From the NCBI RefSeq assembly GCF_947492815.1, contig NZ_CANLOB010000003.1:124001-188000 (forward strand): a DNA stretch of 64,000 nucleotides. The letters run 5' to 3'. The stretch is from an uncultured Dokdonia sp. (GTDB taxonomy: Bacteria; Bacteroidota; Bacteroidia; Flavobacteriales; Flavobacteriaceae). Shown piece after piece: positions 38,837 to 48,770 of the stretch; positions within the stretch are counted from its first letter, which is position 1; each line of letters starts with the position of its first letter. A model generated the notes under the pieces. That model did not search any database and was not told the origin of the DNA. It saw only the letters and a program-made list of their open reading frames with translations. The translations under genes and the position numbers were made by a program.

Positions 38837-39784
38837 ATGAAGAAAATACTTGGTGTTGCTTTGATTTTAATTGCTTTTGTGGCATGTAAAAATGATAAGG
38901 CTTTAAATCCTGAAATAGAGAATGTAGCAGTAGAGATGACTATAGATCGCTTTGATAGGTTGTTTGCAAATGTCACTCCAGAAGGTTTGCCAAACTTAAA
39001 AGCGGAATATCCTTTTTTGTTTTCAAAGCAGTATGATGATGCTTTTTGGATTGCAAAACTTTCAGATACGTTACAAGAAGAATTAGAAAGAGAAGTAGAT
39101 GTTGCTTTTAAAGATACAGAGCAGGTGTCACAAGATTTAGAACGTTTGTATAAGCATATCTTGTATTATTTTCCTAAAACAACAGTCCCTAAAGCTATAA
39201 GTATTATTACTGAAGTGAGAAATAAAGTAGTACTTACGGATGATTTGTTGCTTATAGGATTGGATAATTACTTAGGGGAAGATCACTATTTCTATGAAGG
39301 TGTTCAGAATTATAAATCAAAAAACTTCAGAAAAGAACAGATTGATGTAGATGTGGCGCACGCTTTCGCGAAAGCAAAAGTATCCAGACCTCAAACGTCT
39401 ACATTTTTAGATCAAATCGTCTATGAAGGGAAGTTACTGTTCTTAATGGAAACCTTATTAAGTCAGAAACCTATTTATGAGGTGTTGTCATATACGGCAG
39501 ATGAATATGCATTTGCTGAAGCAAATGAAGTAAATATGTGGGAGTATTTTGTTTCTAATAAATTATTGTATAGCACTGATAGAAAGCTGCTTTCAAGATT
39601 TATAGACCCAGCACCTTTTTCAAAATTTTATTTAGAATTTGATAATGATACTCCTGGGAGACTGGGAAGATATATAGGATATAAAATTGTAACATCATAT
39701 ATGGATAGGAATGATGTTGCTCTTAAAACAATGTTACTGCAAGATGCAGAGACAATTTTTAATAATGCAAAATACAAACCTTAA
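38837..39784 (+). CDS. gldB: Gliding motility lipoprotein GldB
   Basis: 315 residues from the ATG at 38837, preferred over the ATG at 38789 because it opens a lipoprotein signal (MKKILGVALILIAFVACKND, Cys17). The body (IDRFDRLFANVTPEGLPNLK, then GLDNYLGEDHYFY) matches GldB, an essential gliding protein of Bacteroidota. A perfect half and core of the dispersed palindrome at 39361-39375 is translated as AFAKAK. gldC follows 2 bp later. Confidence 0.93.
   Translation: MKKILGVALILIAFVACKNDKALNPEIENVAVEMTIDRFDRLFANVTPEGLPNLKAEYPFLFSKQYDDAFWIAKLSDTLQEELEREVDVAFKDTEQVSQDLERLYKHILYYFPKTTVPKAISIITEVRNKVVLTDDLLLIGLDNYLGEDHYFYEGVQNYKSKNFRKEQIDVDVAHAFAKAKVSRPQTSTFLDQIVYEGKLLFLMETLLSQKPIYEVLSYTADEYAFAEANEVNMWEYFVSNKLLYSTDRKLLSRFIDPAPFSKFYLEFDNDTPGRLGRYIGYKIVTSYMDRNDVALKTMLLQDAETIFNNAKYKP
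39361..39375. repeat. Dispersed palindrome inside gldB
   Basis: CGCTTTCGCGAAAGC within the gldB frame, read as (H)AFAKA. The reading frame stays open and the protein length is normal. Confidence 0.9.
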
Positions 39785-39786
39785 TT

Positions 39787-40125
39787 ATGGCAATTAAGCA
39801 TAAGACAGATATAAAAATAGCAATAGAACTTGATGAAAATAGAGTTCCAGAAAAAATGGCATGGACAGCAAGAGATGGAGGTGTTGCGGAAGAACCAGCA
39901 AAATCTATGTTACTCTCATTGTGGGATCATGAAAATCAAGAAGCTGTAAGTATTGATTTATGGACAAAAGATATGCCTGTAGATGAAATGCAAGTCTTTT
40001 TTCATCAAACACTTGTTGGGATGACCAATACCTTTAGAAGAGCAACAGGGAATGATAAGATGAGTGATACCATGAAAGATTTCTGCGATTATTTTGCAGA
40101 GCACCTTAATCTTAAGAAAGACTAA
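39787..40125 (+). CDS. gldC: Gliding motility protein GldC
   Basis: A 112-residue cytoplasmic protein (MAIKHKTDIKIAIELDENRV, then FFHQTLVGMTNTFRRATGND) matching GldC. It always accompanies gldB in gliding Bacteroidota and stabilises the gliding machinery. Two bp separate it from gldB. Confidence 0.93.
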   Translation: MAIKHKTDIKIAIELDENRVPEKMAWTARDGGVAEEPAKSMLLSLWDHENQEAVSIDLWTKDMPVDEMQVFFHQTLVGMTNTFRRATGNDKMSDTMKDFCDYFAEHLNLKKD

Positions 40126-40170
40126 TTAGCAATATGCGACAAAGATTGTGGTAGATGTTGATTTTAAAAT

Positions 40171-40557
40171 ATGAGAAAGTTAATCTTTGTGTATAACGCA
40201 AACTCTGGCATTGTAAATAATTGGTTAGATATAGCGCATAAAGTTGTGAGTCCTACGACTTACGAATGTGATTTATGTAGTTTGACACATGGTAGTTTCT
40301 CAGAAAAACGAATCTGGAAGAAATTTAGAGATACCAATCTCATCGAGATGGAGTTTTATCATAAAGATGAGTTTCTGAAGCTGTTTAAATCAAAATGGTT
40401 GCCTAAGTATACCTTTCCAATTATCTTAATTTCAGATGAACAAGGATTACAGCCTTTTATGCATGCGCAAGATTTTAAAGAGATAGACTCCGTAGAGGTG
40501 CTAATTGAAAAGATTAGAAATTTTGTAGTTGGATTAGATACTACTGCTCTAGATTAG
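40171..40557 (+). CDS. Conserved small protein of unknown function
   Basis: A 128-residue protein ([20 protein letters not shown], then [19 protein letters not shown]). The paired Cys and His (CDLCSLTH) may bind metal. Similar small proteins occur in flavobacteria; I know no function for them. Its 3' end overlaps that of engB, on the other strand, by 17 bp. Confidence 0.75.
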   Translation: MRKLIFVYNANSGIVNNWLDIAHKVVSPTTYECDLCSLTHGSFSEKRIWKKFRDTNLIEMEFYHKDEFLKLFKSKWLPKYTFPIILISDEQGLQPFMHAQDFKEIDSVEVLIEKIRNFVVGLDTTALD

Positions 40558-41146
40558 CATTTATGTCTCCTATATAATTTAAGATCTCCTCTTGACCTAT
40601 ACTTTTTGATGAGCTACTTATGAAGTAATTAGGAAATTCAAACCAAGCACCTTCTAGTAAGGTCTTCTTGTAGTGCTCTATGTTGCGTTCTAATGCATTA
40701 GGTTTGAGTTTGTCTGCTTTGGTAAATATAATTGAAAACGGAATTTCTCGTTCTCCTAAATATTCCATGAAATCAACATCAATAGGTTGAGGTTCGTGGC
40801 GGCAATCTACAAGAACAAAGGCAGAAATTAATTGTCTTCGTTGTTCAAAATAGTCTGTAATAAATTTCTGGAAATATTTTTTATCTTTTTTAGAAACTCG
40901 TGCATATCCATAACCAGGTAAGTCAACAAGGTGCCAGTTTTTATTAATCAAAAAATGATTGATAAGTTGTGTCTTTCCTGGCTTTCCTGAAGTTTTAGCA
41001 AGGTTTTTTCGACTTGTAAGCATGTTGATTAAGGAAGACTTTCCAACATTGGATCTTCCTATGAAAGCATACTCAGGAATCATCGTGTTTGGGCACTTCG
41101 CTGCATCAGAGTTGCTTATTACAAATTCTGCTGATTTGATTTGCAT
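40541..41146 (-). CDS. engB: Ribosome biogenesis GTPase EngB (YihA/YsxC)
   Basis: A 201-residue GTPase with G1 [13 protein letters not shown]3 VDLPGYGYA and G4 FTKADKLK. It acts in 50S assembly. Convergent with and overlapping the small gene at 40171 by 17 bp. The gene lies 12 bp after the hydrolase gene on the same strand. Confidence 0.95.
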   Translation of the reverse strand: MQIKSAEFVISNSDAAKCPNTMIPEYAFIGRSNVGKSSLINMLTSRKNLAKTSGKPGKTQLINHFLINKNWHLVDLPGYGYARVSKKDKKYFQKFITDYFEQRRQLISAFVLVDCRHEPQPIDVDFMEYLGEREIPFSIIFTKADKLKPNALERNIEHYKKTLLEGAWFEFPNYFISSSSKSIGQEEILNYIGDINANLEQ

Positions 41147-41158
41147 GGTAAAAATATA

Positions 41159-41953
41159 TTAGAAACTGCGTTTCTTTAACCAGTCTAATAATGTTTCATT
41201 AAAAATATCTGGTTGTTCCATCATCGCTGCATGACCACATTTGTCTATCCAAAATAAATCAGAATCTGGAAGTAGTTTATTGAAATCTTCAGCTACCTCT
41301 GGTGGTGTTACACTGTCTTGTTTTCCCCAAATGATACAAGTAGGTGTATGCATATCTGGAAGGTCTTGCGCCATGTTGTGTCGTATCGCACTTTTTGCAA
41401 TCGCAAGTGTTTTTAATAATTTATTTCTGTCATTTACAGTGTCATAAACCTCATCTACAATCTCTTTGGTTGCAATATCAGGATTGTAGAAAACACCTTG
41501 TGCTTTTTTCTTTATGTATTCGTAATCTCCACGTTTAGGATAACTTTCTCCCATAGCGCTTTCGTATAAGCCTGAGCTTCCTGTAATAACAAGGCCTTTT
41601 ACTTTTTCAGGATATACTTTGGTGTGGTATAATCCAACATGACCACCCATAGAGTTTCCTAATAAGACAACCTCATCATAATTTTTGTGGTCAATGAATT
41701 CTTTAAGGTATTTAGCAAAGCTTTTTACACCCGTTTTTATAAGTGGCATGGAGTACACAGGTAATTCTGGAATCACCACTTTATACCCATTTTTAGAGAA
41801 GAAATCAGTAACAGCATCAAAGTTGCTCAATCCTCCCATTAATCCATGTAGGATAATGATTGGAGTACCTTCACCTTCTTCTAAATAAGTGAATTTGCCT
41901 TCGGTTTTTAGTTCGTGCTTCATAGTTGTGGTTAAGCCTAAGCTCAATGGCAA
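41159..41953 (-). CDS. Alpha/beta hydrolase
   Basis: 264 residues, or 254 if translation starts at the second Met (MKHELKTEGKFTYLEEG), which looks more natural. The oxyanion region is IILHGLMGGLSNFD, the nucleophile elbow LLGNSMGGHVGLY, the acid IIWGKQDSVTPP and the histidine CGHAAMMEQP. It is an esterase-like enzyme of unknown substrate. It probably shares a transcript with engB. Confidence 0.88.
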   Translation of the reverse strand: MPLSLGLTTTMKHELKTEGKFTYLEEGEGTPIIILHGLMGGLSNFDAVTDFFSKNGYKVVIPELPVYSMPLIKTGVKSFAKYLKEFIDHKNYDEVVLLGNSMGGHVGLYHTKVYPEKVKGLVITGSSGLYESAMGESYPKRGDYEYIKKKAQGVFYNPDIATKEIVDEVYDTVNDRNKLLKTLAIAKSAIRHNMAQDLPDMHTPTCIIWGKQDSVTPPEVAEDFNKLLPDSDLFWIDKCGHAAMMEQPDIFNETLLDWLKKRSF

Positions 41954-42068
41954 ATATAGGTATTTCCCTCGTATTGCAATCTTTATTTTGTAAATGCTTT
42001 GAAAGTATAAAGTTGTCGTGATTTTTTAGTAAAACTATCACGCTATAAACGTTAATTTTTTCTGTATG

Positions 42069-42084
42069 CGCTTTCGCGAAAGCG
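42069..42084. repeat. Dispersed palindrome upstream of mraZ
   Basis: A perfect CGCTTTCGCGAAAGCG copy, about 40 bp before the MraZ-type operator and 163 bp before the mraZ start. Confidence 0.95.
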
Positions 42085-42124
42085 TACCAAGTCAGATTAA
42101 AATAGTTGTAAACAGTTTGTTTGT

Positions 42125-42180
42125 AAAGTGGCTGTAGTGGTAAAACTTATCAACAAAGTGCAATAAAGTGGTAAAATGTG
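42125..42180 (+). promoter_or_regulatory. Putative MraZ operator, repeated AAAGTG boxes
   Basis: AAAGTGG (42125), AAAGTGC (42155) and AAAGTGG (42165) keep a 10-bp helical phase, and AATGTG (42175) continues it. A further TAGTGG (42135) is one base out of phase. MraZ is known to bind runs of such AAAGTG-like boxes upstream of its own operon, as described in mollicutes. The last boxes overlap the -33 region of the promoter at 42194, consistent with repression. Confidence 0.7.
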
Positions 42181-42193
42181 CAGTTTTTTCTTA

Positions 42194-42201
42194 TATATTT
42201 G
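42194..42201 (+). promoter_or_regulatory. Promoter -7 element (TATATTTG) of the dcw cluster
   Basis: Exact TAnnTTTG match between the MraZ boxes and the GTG start at 42232. It implies a start site near 42208, so the upstream ATG at 42178 cannot be the start codon. Confidence 0.65.
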
Positions 42202-42231
42202 ATCAATAAATCTAATTTTCTAGAAAAAGTA

Positions 42232-42705
42232 GTGCTTAATCTTATTGGGACATATGAGTGTAAAATAGATGCAAAAGGCAGACTGATGTTGCCTCAAGCG
42301 TTTAAAAAGCAGTTGGCTTCAGTGCTTCAGGATGGCTTTGTGCTTAAGCGTGCGGTGTTTCAAAAATGCTTGGAGTTATACCCTATGGCAGAATGGAATG
42401 CATTATCTCAGAAAGTAAATAAGTTGAATCGATTCAATAAAAAGAATGACGAATTCATTCGTCGTTTTAATGCAGGTGTGAAACTTGTTGAGATGGATGG
42501 TTCAGGTCGTATTCTTATTTCTAAAGATTTACATGCGTTTGCGCAAACCAAAAAAGAAATTGTAGTGAATGCAGCAATCAATGTGTTGGAAATATGGGAT
42601 AAAGACTTGTATGAAAAGGCTATCGATGAAGCAGCACTTGATTTTGCAGATTTAGCCGAAGAAGTAATGGGAGATCAAAATGAAGAACCAGATGGAATAT
42701 CATAA
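42232..42705 (+). CDS. mraZ: Transcriptional regulator MraZ
   Basis: 157 residues from the GTG at 42232 (VLNLIGTYECKIDAKGRLML), chosen because the family begins here and the promoter element lies upstream of it. Two SpoVT/AbrB-like halves are seen: YECKIDAKGRLMLPQAFK and VEMDGSGRILISKDL. It represses or tunes the division and wall cluster in other bacteria. Its 3' end overlaps rsmH by 14 bp. Confidence 0.93.
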   Translation: MLNLIGTYECKIDAKGRLMLPQAFKKQLASVLQDGFVLKRAVFQKCLELYPMAEWNALSQKVNKLNRFNKKNDEFIRRFNAGVKLVEMDGSGRILISKDLHAFAQTKKEIVVNAAINVLEIWDKDLYEKAIDEAALDFADLAEEVMGDQNEEPDGIS

Positions 42706-43588
42706 CCCAGTATTGCTTCATGAGACCGTAGATGGTCTTGATATAAAACCTAATGGTGTTTATGTAGATGTGACTTTTGGAGGAGGAGGGCATTCTAGGG
42801 AAATTATGAAAAGACTTGGTGATGGAGGAAAGCTATATGCTTTTGATCAAGACCAAGATGCTCAGCAAAATAGTATTGATGATGACAGGTTTACACTTGT
42901 TCCGGAAAACTTTAGGTATGTCAAGCGTTTTTTGCGTTTTCATGGTGTGCGAAAAGTAGATGGAATTCTAGGAGATTTTGGCGTTTCTTCTCATCAGTTT
43001 GATGTGGCAGAAAGAGGTTTTTCTACACGATTTGAGAGTGATCTCGATATGCGTATGAATCAAAACGACTCGCTTTCGGCATATCATGTAGTTAACGAAT
43101 ATGAAGAAGAAGCACTACGACAAGTTTTTTGGCAATATGGAGAATTGCGTAATGCACCTAAGTTGGCAAGAACCATTGTAGGAAGTAGAAAAGAAACTCC
43201 TATTAAAACGAGTGAACAACTTAAAGAGGTGTTGCGTTCGTTTTTACCGAAACATAGAGAGCATAAAATTCTGGCGCAGATTTATCAAGCCATACGAATA
43301 GAAGTAAATCAGGAAATCGAGGTGCTAAAAGAATTTTTGTTGCAAACCGAGCAGTTGTTAGATGTAGGTGGTCGTTTGAGTTTAATATCCTATCACTCAT
43401 TGGAAGATAGGCTTGTAAAACGATATATGCGAAACGGTTTGTTTGAAGGAGAACCGGAAAAAGATATGTACGGCAATTTTGAAGTGCCATTTAAAAAAGT
43501 AGGAAAATTGATTGTCCCAGATCATAAAGAGATAAAACAAAACAATAGAGCACGAAGTGCTAAGCTGCGTATAGCAGAACGCGTATAA
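42692..43588 (+). CDS. rsmH: 16S rRNA (cytosine1402-N4)-methyltransferase
   Basis: 298 residues from the ATG at 42692 (MEYHNPVLLHETVDGLDIKP), the usual start; the ATG at 42680 adds four residues. The SAM-binding loop VDVTFGGGGHSREIM is conserved, as are GILGDFGVSSHQFD and ISYHSLEDRLVKR. It modifies C1402 and sits in the standard dcw position. Confidence 0.95.
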   Translation: MEYHNPVLLHETVDGLDIKPNGVYVDVTFGGGGHSREIMKRLGDGGKLYAFDQDQDAQQNSIDDDRFTLVPENFRYVKRFLRFHGVRKVDGILGDFGVSSHQFDVAERGFSTRFESDLDMRMNQNDSLSAYHVVNEYEEEALRQVFWQYGELRNAPKLARTIVGSRKETPIKTSEQLKEVLRSFLPKHREHKILAQIYQAIRIEVNQEIEVLKEFLLQTEQLLDVGGRLSLISYHSLEDRLVKRYMRNGLFEGEPEKDMYGNFEVPFKKVGKLIVPDHKEIKQNNRARSAKLRIAERV

Positions 43589-43589
43589 G

Positions 43590-43910
43590 ATGAAAGATCG
43601 AATTAATAACATACTTAAAGGGAAGTTTCTTGTAGATGAGGAAGCTTTTAAGAATTGGCGTATGATTATTTTTTTATCAATACTCGCATTAATTATGATT
43701 GCTAGTTCGCATCGTGCAGATGAGAAAGTACATGAGATAGCAAGGCTCAAAGAAAAGGTTCAAGAGTTGCGAAGTGAATCTGTAGATGCACGCCTTAAGC
43801 TTTGGAAGTTAAAAATAGAAAGTAATGTGGCTCGTAAGATGGAATCAAGAGGTATTCTACCATCCACCGCGCCACCTCAGAAAATAAAAGTTAAAACAAG
43901 ACAAGAGTAG
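43590..43910 (+). CDS. ftsL: FtsL-like cell division protein
   Basis: A 106-residue bitopic protein: short cytoplasmic N-terminus, a membrane helix at about residues 24-40 (RMIIFLSILALIMIASS) and a coiled coil (HEIARLKEKVQELRSES). Order between rsmH and the transpeptidase gene and topology both fit FtsL, although sequence in this family is poorly conserved. One base separates it from rsmH. Confidence 0.85.
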   Translation: MKDRINNILKGKFLVDEEAFKNWRMIIFLSILALIMIASSHRADEKVHEIARLKEKVQELRSESVDARLKLWKLKIESNVARKMESRGILPSTAPPQKIKVKTRQE

Positions 43911-43918
43911 TTCTTAGC

Positions 43919-45910
43919 ATGGCAACCAACGAGAAGAACATATTAAACCGATTGTATTTTGTGGCAGGATGTATGTTCATCTTCGCCCTTCTCGTGACGT
44001 ATAAATTAATCAGTATTCAATTTTTTCAAGGAGCCAAATATAAAGAGATGGCAATCACCGCTACTGAAAAAATGGTGACCATTCCAGCCACACGTGGAAA
44101 CTTATATGCAGGAGATGGAAGTTTGTTAGCAACCTCTGTAATTAAGTATGATGTGCGTTGGGATGCAGTTTCTCCTTCTGAAGATAATTTTAATGAGAAT
44201 GTAGTGCCACTTAGTAAGGGGCTGTCGGATCTTTTAGGAAGACCAGCTTCCTATTATCAAGAGCGTTTTCGTAAAGCACGCGCTACTAAAAACAGATACC
44301 TTTTTGTTGCTCGAAACCTCAGCTATAGTGAGTATATAAAAATAAAATCCTTACCACTCTTTAATAAAGGACAGTTTAAAGGAGGGATTATTATCGAAGA
44401 ACATACCGAGAGAGAACATCCTCTAGGAAAAATAGCAGAACGTACCGTTGGCTATGAACGTAAAGATGAAAATGGGTATTATACACGAGTAGGTCTTGAA
44501 GGTGCCTATGGTCACTATTTAAGAGGAAAAGAAGGACGCCGTCTCAAACAGAAAATTGCCAAAGGAGAGTGGAAACCTATAGGTGTAGGTAATATTGTAG
44601 AACCACGCGATGGTTATGATGTCATATCAACGATAGATGTAAATATTCAAGATATCGCGCACAATGCTTTGTTGACAAGTGTAGAAAAGTTTAAAGCAGA
44701 GCATGGTTGTGTCGTTGTGATGGAAACGGCTACTGGGGAAATTAAAGCTATTTCTAATCTAGGTCGTACTTCAGAAGGCAACTACTATGAAGATCGAAAT
44801 TATGCTGTGTATGAATCTCATGAACCAGGAAGTACATTTAAGTTAATGGCAATGGTAGCGGCTTTAGAAGATAAAGTTGTTGATACGAGTCAGGTGATTG
44901 ATACGGAAAATGGACGTGTGAAATTTTATGACCGTACAGCCATTGACTCTAAAAGAGGTGGTTATGGCAAAATAAGTGCTGCTAAAGCATTTGAGTTGAG
45001 TAGTAATACCGCTTTCGCGAAAATGATTAATGAACCTTATGCAAAGAATCCTAAGCGTTTTGTAAACAGACTATTTAATATGGGGCTTAATGAGAAATTA
45101 GGCCTTGAAATTAAAGGTGAAGGATCTCCTAAGTTTCCGTATCCTGGAGATAAAAACTGGTATGGTACTACGTTACCATGGATGGCATTTGGTTATGGTG
45201 TTGAACTTACACCTCTGCAAACGCTCACATTCTATAATGCAATAGCCAATGATGGTGAGATGGTAAAACCTCGATTCATTAAACAAGTAAAAGAGTGGGA
45301 TGTAACGGTTGAGACTTTTGAAAAAGAAGTGTTGAATCCTCGTATCGCATCACAAGAAACAATTAATGCAGTAAAGCAAATGATGGAGAATACTGTGCGA
45401 AGAGGTACAGCAAGAAATATATATAGCCCAGACTTTTCTATGGCTGGAAAAACAGGGACCTGTCAAACAGAATACTGGATAGAACCTAATAGATACATTT
45501 CTTCATTTGCAGGCTATTTCCCTGCAGACAATCCGAAGTATTCTTGTATAGTCGTGATTCATAAGCCAGAAAAATCTATAGGGTATTATGGAAATATAGT
45601 AGCAGCTCCTGTATTTAAAAAAATTGCACAAAAAATATATACAGACACGCCACTTATAGATGAAGTAGATCTTTTAAAAGAGAATGCTAAAACTATTGAA
45701 AAAGATTACGAAGGATATTATGGTAACGTAAATAAAGCCTATAAAACAATTCCAAATGTAAAAGGAATGAGCGGTATGGATGCTGTAGCACTCTTAGAAA
45801 ATTTAGGTATGCAAGTGCGCTTTCGCGGAAGCGGAAACGTAAAAGCGCAATCTGTAAATCCAGGAGAAAAATTAACTAAAAATCAAACTATTACACTAGA
45901 GTTATTGTGA
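43919..45910 (+). CDS. ftsI: Cell division transpeptidase (penicillin-binding protein, FtsI/PBP2 type)
   Basis: A 663-residue class B PBP with an N-terminal membrane anchor, a dimer domain, the transpeptidase motifs GSTFKL (SxxK), SSNTAF (SxN) and GKTGTC (KTG), and one C-terminal PASTA domain (IPNVKGMSGMDAVALLENLG). Two palindrome-family copies lie inside: near 45009 (TAFAKM, beside the SxN motif) and at 45818-45833 (VRFRGSG, in PASTA). It overlaps murE by 4 bp. Confidence 0.95.
   Translation: MATNEKNILNRLYFVAGCMFIFALLVTYKLISIQFFQGAKYKEMAITATEKMVTIPATRGNLYAGDGSLLATSVIKYDVRWDAVSPSEDNFNENVVPLSKGLSDLLGRPASYYQERFRKARATKNRYLFVARNLSYSEYIKIKSLPLFNKGQFKGGIIIEEHTEREHPLGKIAERTVGYERKDENGYYTRVGLEGAYGHYLRGKEGRRLKQKIAKGEWKPIGVGNIVEPRDGYDVISTIDVNIQDIAHNALLTSVEKFKAEHGCVVVMETATGEIKAISNLGRTSEGNYYEDRNYAVYESHEPGSTFKLMAMVAALEDKVVDTSQVIDTENGRVKFYDRTAIDSKRGGYGKISAAKAFELSSNTAFAKMINEPYAKNPKRFVNRLFNMGLNEKLGLEIKGEGSPKFPYPGDKNWYGTTLPWMAFGYGVELTPLQTLTFYNAIANDGEMVKPRFIKQVKEWDVTVETFEKEVLNPRIASQETINAVKQMMENTVRRGTARNIYSPDFSMAGKTGTCQTEYWIEPNRYISSFAGYFPADNPKYSCIVVIHKPEKSIGYYGNIVAAPVFKKIAQKIYTDTPLIDEVDLLKENAKTIEKDYEGYYGNVNKAYKTIPNVKGMSGMDAVALLENLGMQVRFRGSGNVKAQSVNPGEKLTKNQTITLELL
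45009..45023. repeat. Partial dispersed palindrome inside ftsI, near the SxN motif
   Basis: CCGCTTTCGCGAAAA, read as TAFAKM directly after the SSN motif. Confidence 0.7.
45818..45833. repeat. Dispersed palindrome variant inside ftsI (PASTA domain)
   Basis: CGCTTTCGCGGAAGCG, one base off the consensus, read as RFRGSG. Confidence 0.8.
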
Positions 45911-47370
45911 TTGTACTCAAAGATATATTATATAAAGTACCCTTAGACAGTGTTGTTGGGAATACAAATGTGGCTATAACAGACCTGCATTTTGATTCGC
46001 GACTTGTAGCATTAAACGATGTTTTTGTGGCTATTAGAGGAACGCAAAGTGATGGTCATGAGTATATCACAAAAGCTGTAGAAAAAGGCGCAATCGCTGT
46101 TGTTTGTGAAAAATTACCTGAGCAAATCATACATGGTGTTACTTATATTAAGGTGGTAGATAGTGCTTCTGCCTTAGCGGTAATGTCTGCAAACTATTAC
46201 GAAAACCCATCTCATAATTTAAAACTGATAGGTGTTACAGGAACCAATGGTAAAACTACTATTGCGTCTCTGTTACATCAACTTTTTGAAAAAGCAGGCT
46301 ATACTGTTGGCTTGCTTTCTACTGTAAAAATAGTTGTAGCAGGTAAAGATTTTAAAGCAACACATACCACCCCAGATTCATTAACGATCAATAAATATTT
46401 GACAGAAATGAATGCTGCTGGTGTAGAATATTGCTTTATGGAAGTAAGCTCTCATGGAATTCATCAAAAACGTACGGAAGGATTAAAATTTGCAGGAGGA
46501 ATATTTACAAATCTAAGTCATGATCATTTAGACTATCATAACACCTTTGCTGAGTATAGAGATGTAAAAAAGAAGTTCTTTGATGAGTTACCTAAAGATG
46601 CTTTTGCATTGGTAAATATAGATGATAAGAATGGGGCAATAATGTTCCAAAATACAAAAGCAAAGAAGGTTACATATGCCTTAAAAACAGTAGCAGATTT
46701 TAAAGCACAGATTCTTGAAAATCAGTTTTCAGGATTGTTACTTAAAATAAATGACCAAGAAGTTTGGGTGCGTTTAATAGGTTCTTTTAATGCCTATAAT
46801 TTGTTAGCGATATATGCCACTGCAGAATTACTTGGTTTGGAGCAAATGGAAACATTACAATTACTAAGTCAATTAGAAAGTGTAAGCGGACGCTTTCAAT
46901 ACTTGATTTCTGATGGTAAGGTCACTGCTATTGTAGATTATGCGCATACTCCTGATGCTTTAAAAAATGTATTAGAAACTATAAATGATATCAGAACCAA
47001 AAACGAACAATTAATTACTGTTGTAGGCGCAGGAGGAGATAGAGATACTACAAAGAGACCTAAAATGGGACATATCGCATCTGCTTTAAGTACCAAAACT
47101 ATTTTTACAAGTGACAACCCTCGTAGTGAAGATCCTAACGTCATTATAGAACAAATTGAAGCTGGGGTCGAACCTCAAAATTTTAAAAAAGTACTATCCA
47201 TTTCAGATAGAAAACAAGCGATTAAAACAGCATGTCAATTAGCAAACCCTAATGACATCATCTTGATTGCAGGTAAAGGACATGAGACGTATCAAGAAAT
47301 TAAGGGAGAACGCTTTGATTTTGATGATTATAAGATTGTAGAAGAAACACTTAAACAACTAGACAAATAA
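45907..47370 (+). CDS. murE: UDP-N-acetylmuramyl-tripeptide synthetase
   Basis: A 487-residue Mur ligase adding the third peptide residue. The ATP-binding loop is [17 protein letters not shown]; also seen are [34 protein letters not shown] and the C-terminal DNPRSEDP, the motif associated with meso-diaminopimelate use. The start is a TTG overlapping ftsI by 4 bp. Confidence 0.96.
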   Translation: MIVLKDILYKVPLDSVVGNTNVAITDLHFDSRLVALNDVFVAIRGTQSDGHEYITKAVEKGAIAVVCEKLPEQIIHGVTYIKVVDSASALAVMSANYYENPSHNLKLIGVTGTNGKTTIASLLHQLFEKAGYTVGLLSTVKIVVAGKDFKATHTTPDSLTINKYLTEMNAAGVEYCFMEVSSHGIHQKRTEGLKFAGGIFTNLSHDHLDYHNTFAEYRDVKKKFFDELPKDAFALVNIDDKNGAIMFQNTKAKKVTYALKTVADFKAQILENQFSGLLLKINDQEVWVRLIGSFNAYNLLAIYATAELLGLEQMETLQLLSQLESVSGRFQYLISDGKVTAIVDYAHTPDALKNVLETINDIRTKNEQLITVVGAGGDRDTTKRPKMGHIASALSTKTIFTSDNPRSEDPNVIIEQIEAGVEPQNFKKVLSISDRKQAIKTACQLANPNDIILIAGKGHETYQEIKGERFDFDDYKIVEETLKQLDK

Positions 47371-48608
47371 TGTTGTATTACTTATTTAAATACCTAGATG
47401 AAGCTTATAACTTGCCTGGTGCAGGATTGTTTCAGTTCAGTACGTTTAGAGCGGCAATGGCTATTTTATTGTCATTAGCAATTTCTACAATTTATGGAAA
47501 ACGTATTATTCGTTTTCTACAGCGTAAGCAAATGGGAGAAACCATTCGTGATTTAGGACTTGAAGGACAGTCTGAAAAAGCAGGGACTCCAACCATGGGA
47601 GGACTTATTATTATTCTAGCGACGTTAGTACCAGTATTCTTGTTTGCAAGACTAGATAATATCTATATCATTCTTTTAATTGTGACTACACTTTGGATGG
47701 GAGTCATCGGATTTTTAGACGATTATAAGAAGAAGATGGAGAAAAATAAAGACGGTCTCGCAGGCAGGTATAAAGTAATTGGTCAGGTAGGCTTAGGAAT
47801 TATTGTCGGAACCACCATGTTCTTTCATTCAGATGTGACTATTAAAGAAGAACGATTGGATGTGCCTGTAACTGTTCAGGTAGATGTTCAAGCAAATCAA
47901 GATAATCCAAAATTTACAGAAGAAGAGAAGAGTTTGAAAACAACGATTCCTTTTGTAAAGAATAATGAATTGGATTATGCAAAATTGGTTACTTGGATCA
48001 ATCCCGATTGGGCAAAATATGCCTGGATTATTTTTATTCCTATCGTGATTTTTATCATCACAGCAGTATCTAATGGTGTGAATTTAACAGATGGGATTGA
48101 TGGTCTCGCAGCTGGCACAAGTGCTATTGCAGTATTAACGTTAGGGCTCTTTGCATTTGTTTCGGGGAATATTGTTTTTAGTGATTATCTCAATGTGATG
48201 AACATTCCTCGAAGTGGAGAAATGGTTGTCTTTATTACCGCTTTTGTGGGAGCACTCATAGGATTCTTGTGGTACAATGCCTACCCAGCACAAGTATTTA
48301 TGGGAGATACAGGAAGTCTTACTATAGGGGGAATTATCGCGGTATTAGCTATAGCAACACGTAAAGAGTGGCTTATCCCAATTTTAGGAGGGATTTTCTT
48401 AATGGAAAATCTATCAGTGGTTATGCAAGTGGGATATTTCAAGTATACAAAAAGGAAACATGGAGAAGGAAAACGCATTTTTTTAATGTCGCCATTACAT
48501 CACCATTATCAGAAAAAAGGAATTCACGAAAGTAAGATTGTTGCTCGATTTTGGATCGTTGGTATTTTACTAGCTATTCTAACCATAGTGACATTAAAAA
48601 TTAGATAA
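47370..48608 (+). CDS. mraY: Phospho-N-acetylmuramoyl-pentapeptide transferase
   Basis: A 412-residue polytopic enzyme making lipid I. Motifs visible: [29 protein letters not shown] and the HHH-type [11 protein letters not shown]. The loop at about residues 153-215 is longer than in E. coli (360 residues in total) and holds a charged non-membrane segment. It overlaps the murE stop by one base. Confidence 0.95.
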   Translation: MLYYLFKYLDEAYNLPGAGLFQFSTFRAAMAILLSLAISTIYGKRIIRFLQRKQMGETIRDLGLEGQSEKAGTPTMGGLIIILATLVPVFLFARLDNIYIILLIVTTLWMGVIGFLDDYKKKMEKNKDGLAGRYKVIGQVGLGIIVGTTMFFHSDVTIKEERLDVPVTVQVDVQANQDNPKFTEEEKSLKTTIPFVKNNELDYAKLVTWINPDWAKYAWIIFIPIVIFIITAVSNGVNLTDGIDGLAAGTSAIAVLTLGLFAFVSGNIVFSDYLNVMNIPRSGEMVVFITAFVGALIGFLWYNAYPAQVFMGDTGSLTIGGIIAVLAIATRKEWLIPILGGIFLMENLSVVMQVGYFKYTKRKHGEGKRIFLMSPLHHHYQKKGIHESKIVARFWIVGILLAILTIVTLKIR

Positions 48609-48616
48609 ATGGGGTA

Positions 48617-48631
48617 TACGCTTTCGCGAAA
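48617..48631. repeat. Partial dispersed palindrome in mraY-murD spacer
   Basis: TACGCTTTCGCGAAA then diverges (TCG). It is followed by a second palindromic element at 48646-48665. Confidence 0.85.
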
Positions 48632-48645
48632 TCGAATTTGTGAGA

Positions 48646-48665
48646 CCTGCCTGCCGGTAGACAGG
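48646..48665. repeat. Imperfect palindrome CCTGCCTGCCGGTAGACAGG
   Basis: Inverted repeat with two mismatched pairs, located in the mraY-murD spacer. A related perfect version occurs at 50403-50420. Confidence 0.7.
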
Positions 48666-48770
48666 TTCACAACCGTAAAGGGGAGTGAAACGCTAAGCGT
48701 GTAAAAAAGATAATAAAGAGTAGAGTTTAATAAAGTAAAGAAAGAGCGTGAGATTTCCGCCTTCGCAAAA

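Noticed and set aside
40541..40557. The 17-bp convergent overlap of the small gene and engB as sign of a wrong call
   Set aside because: Both C-termini look natural and overlaps of this size between convergent genes are ordinary.
42178..42231. Longer MraZ N-terminus starting at ATG 42178
   Set aside because: The segment contains the promoter -7 element and is not conserved in the family; GTG at 42232 fits better.
43397..43750. 117-residue reading frame on the minus strand opposite rsmH/ftsL
   Set aside because: Both plus-strand genes are certain; the minus frame is hydrophobic shadow sequence without a family signature.
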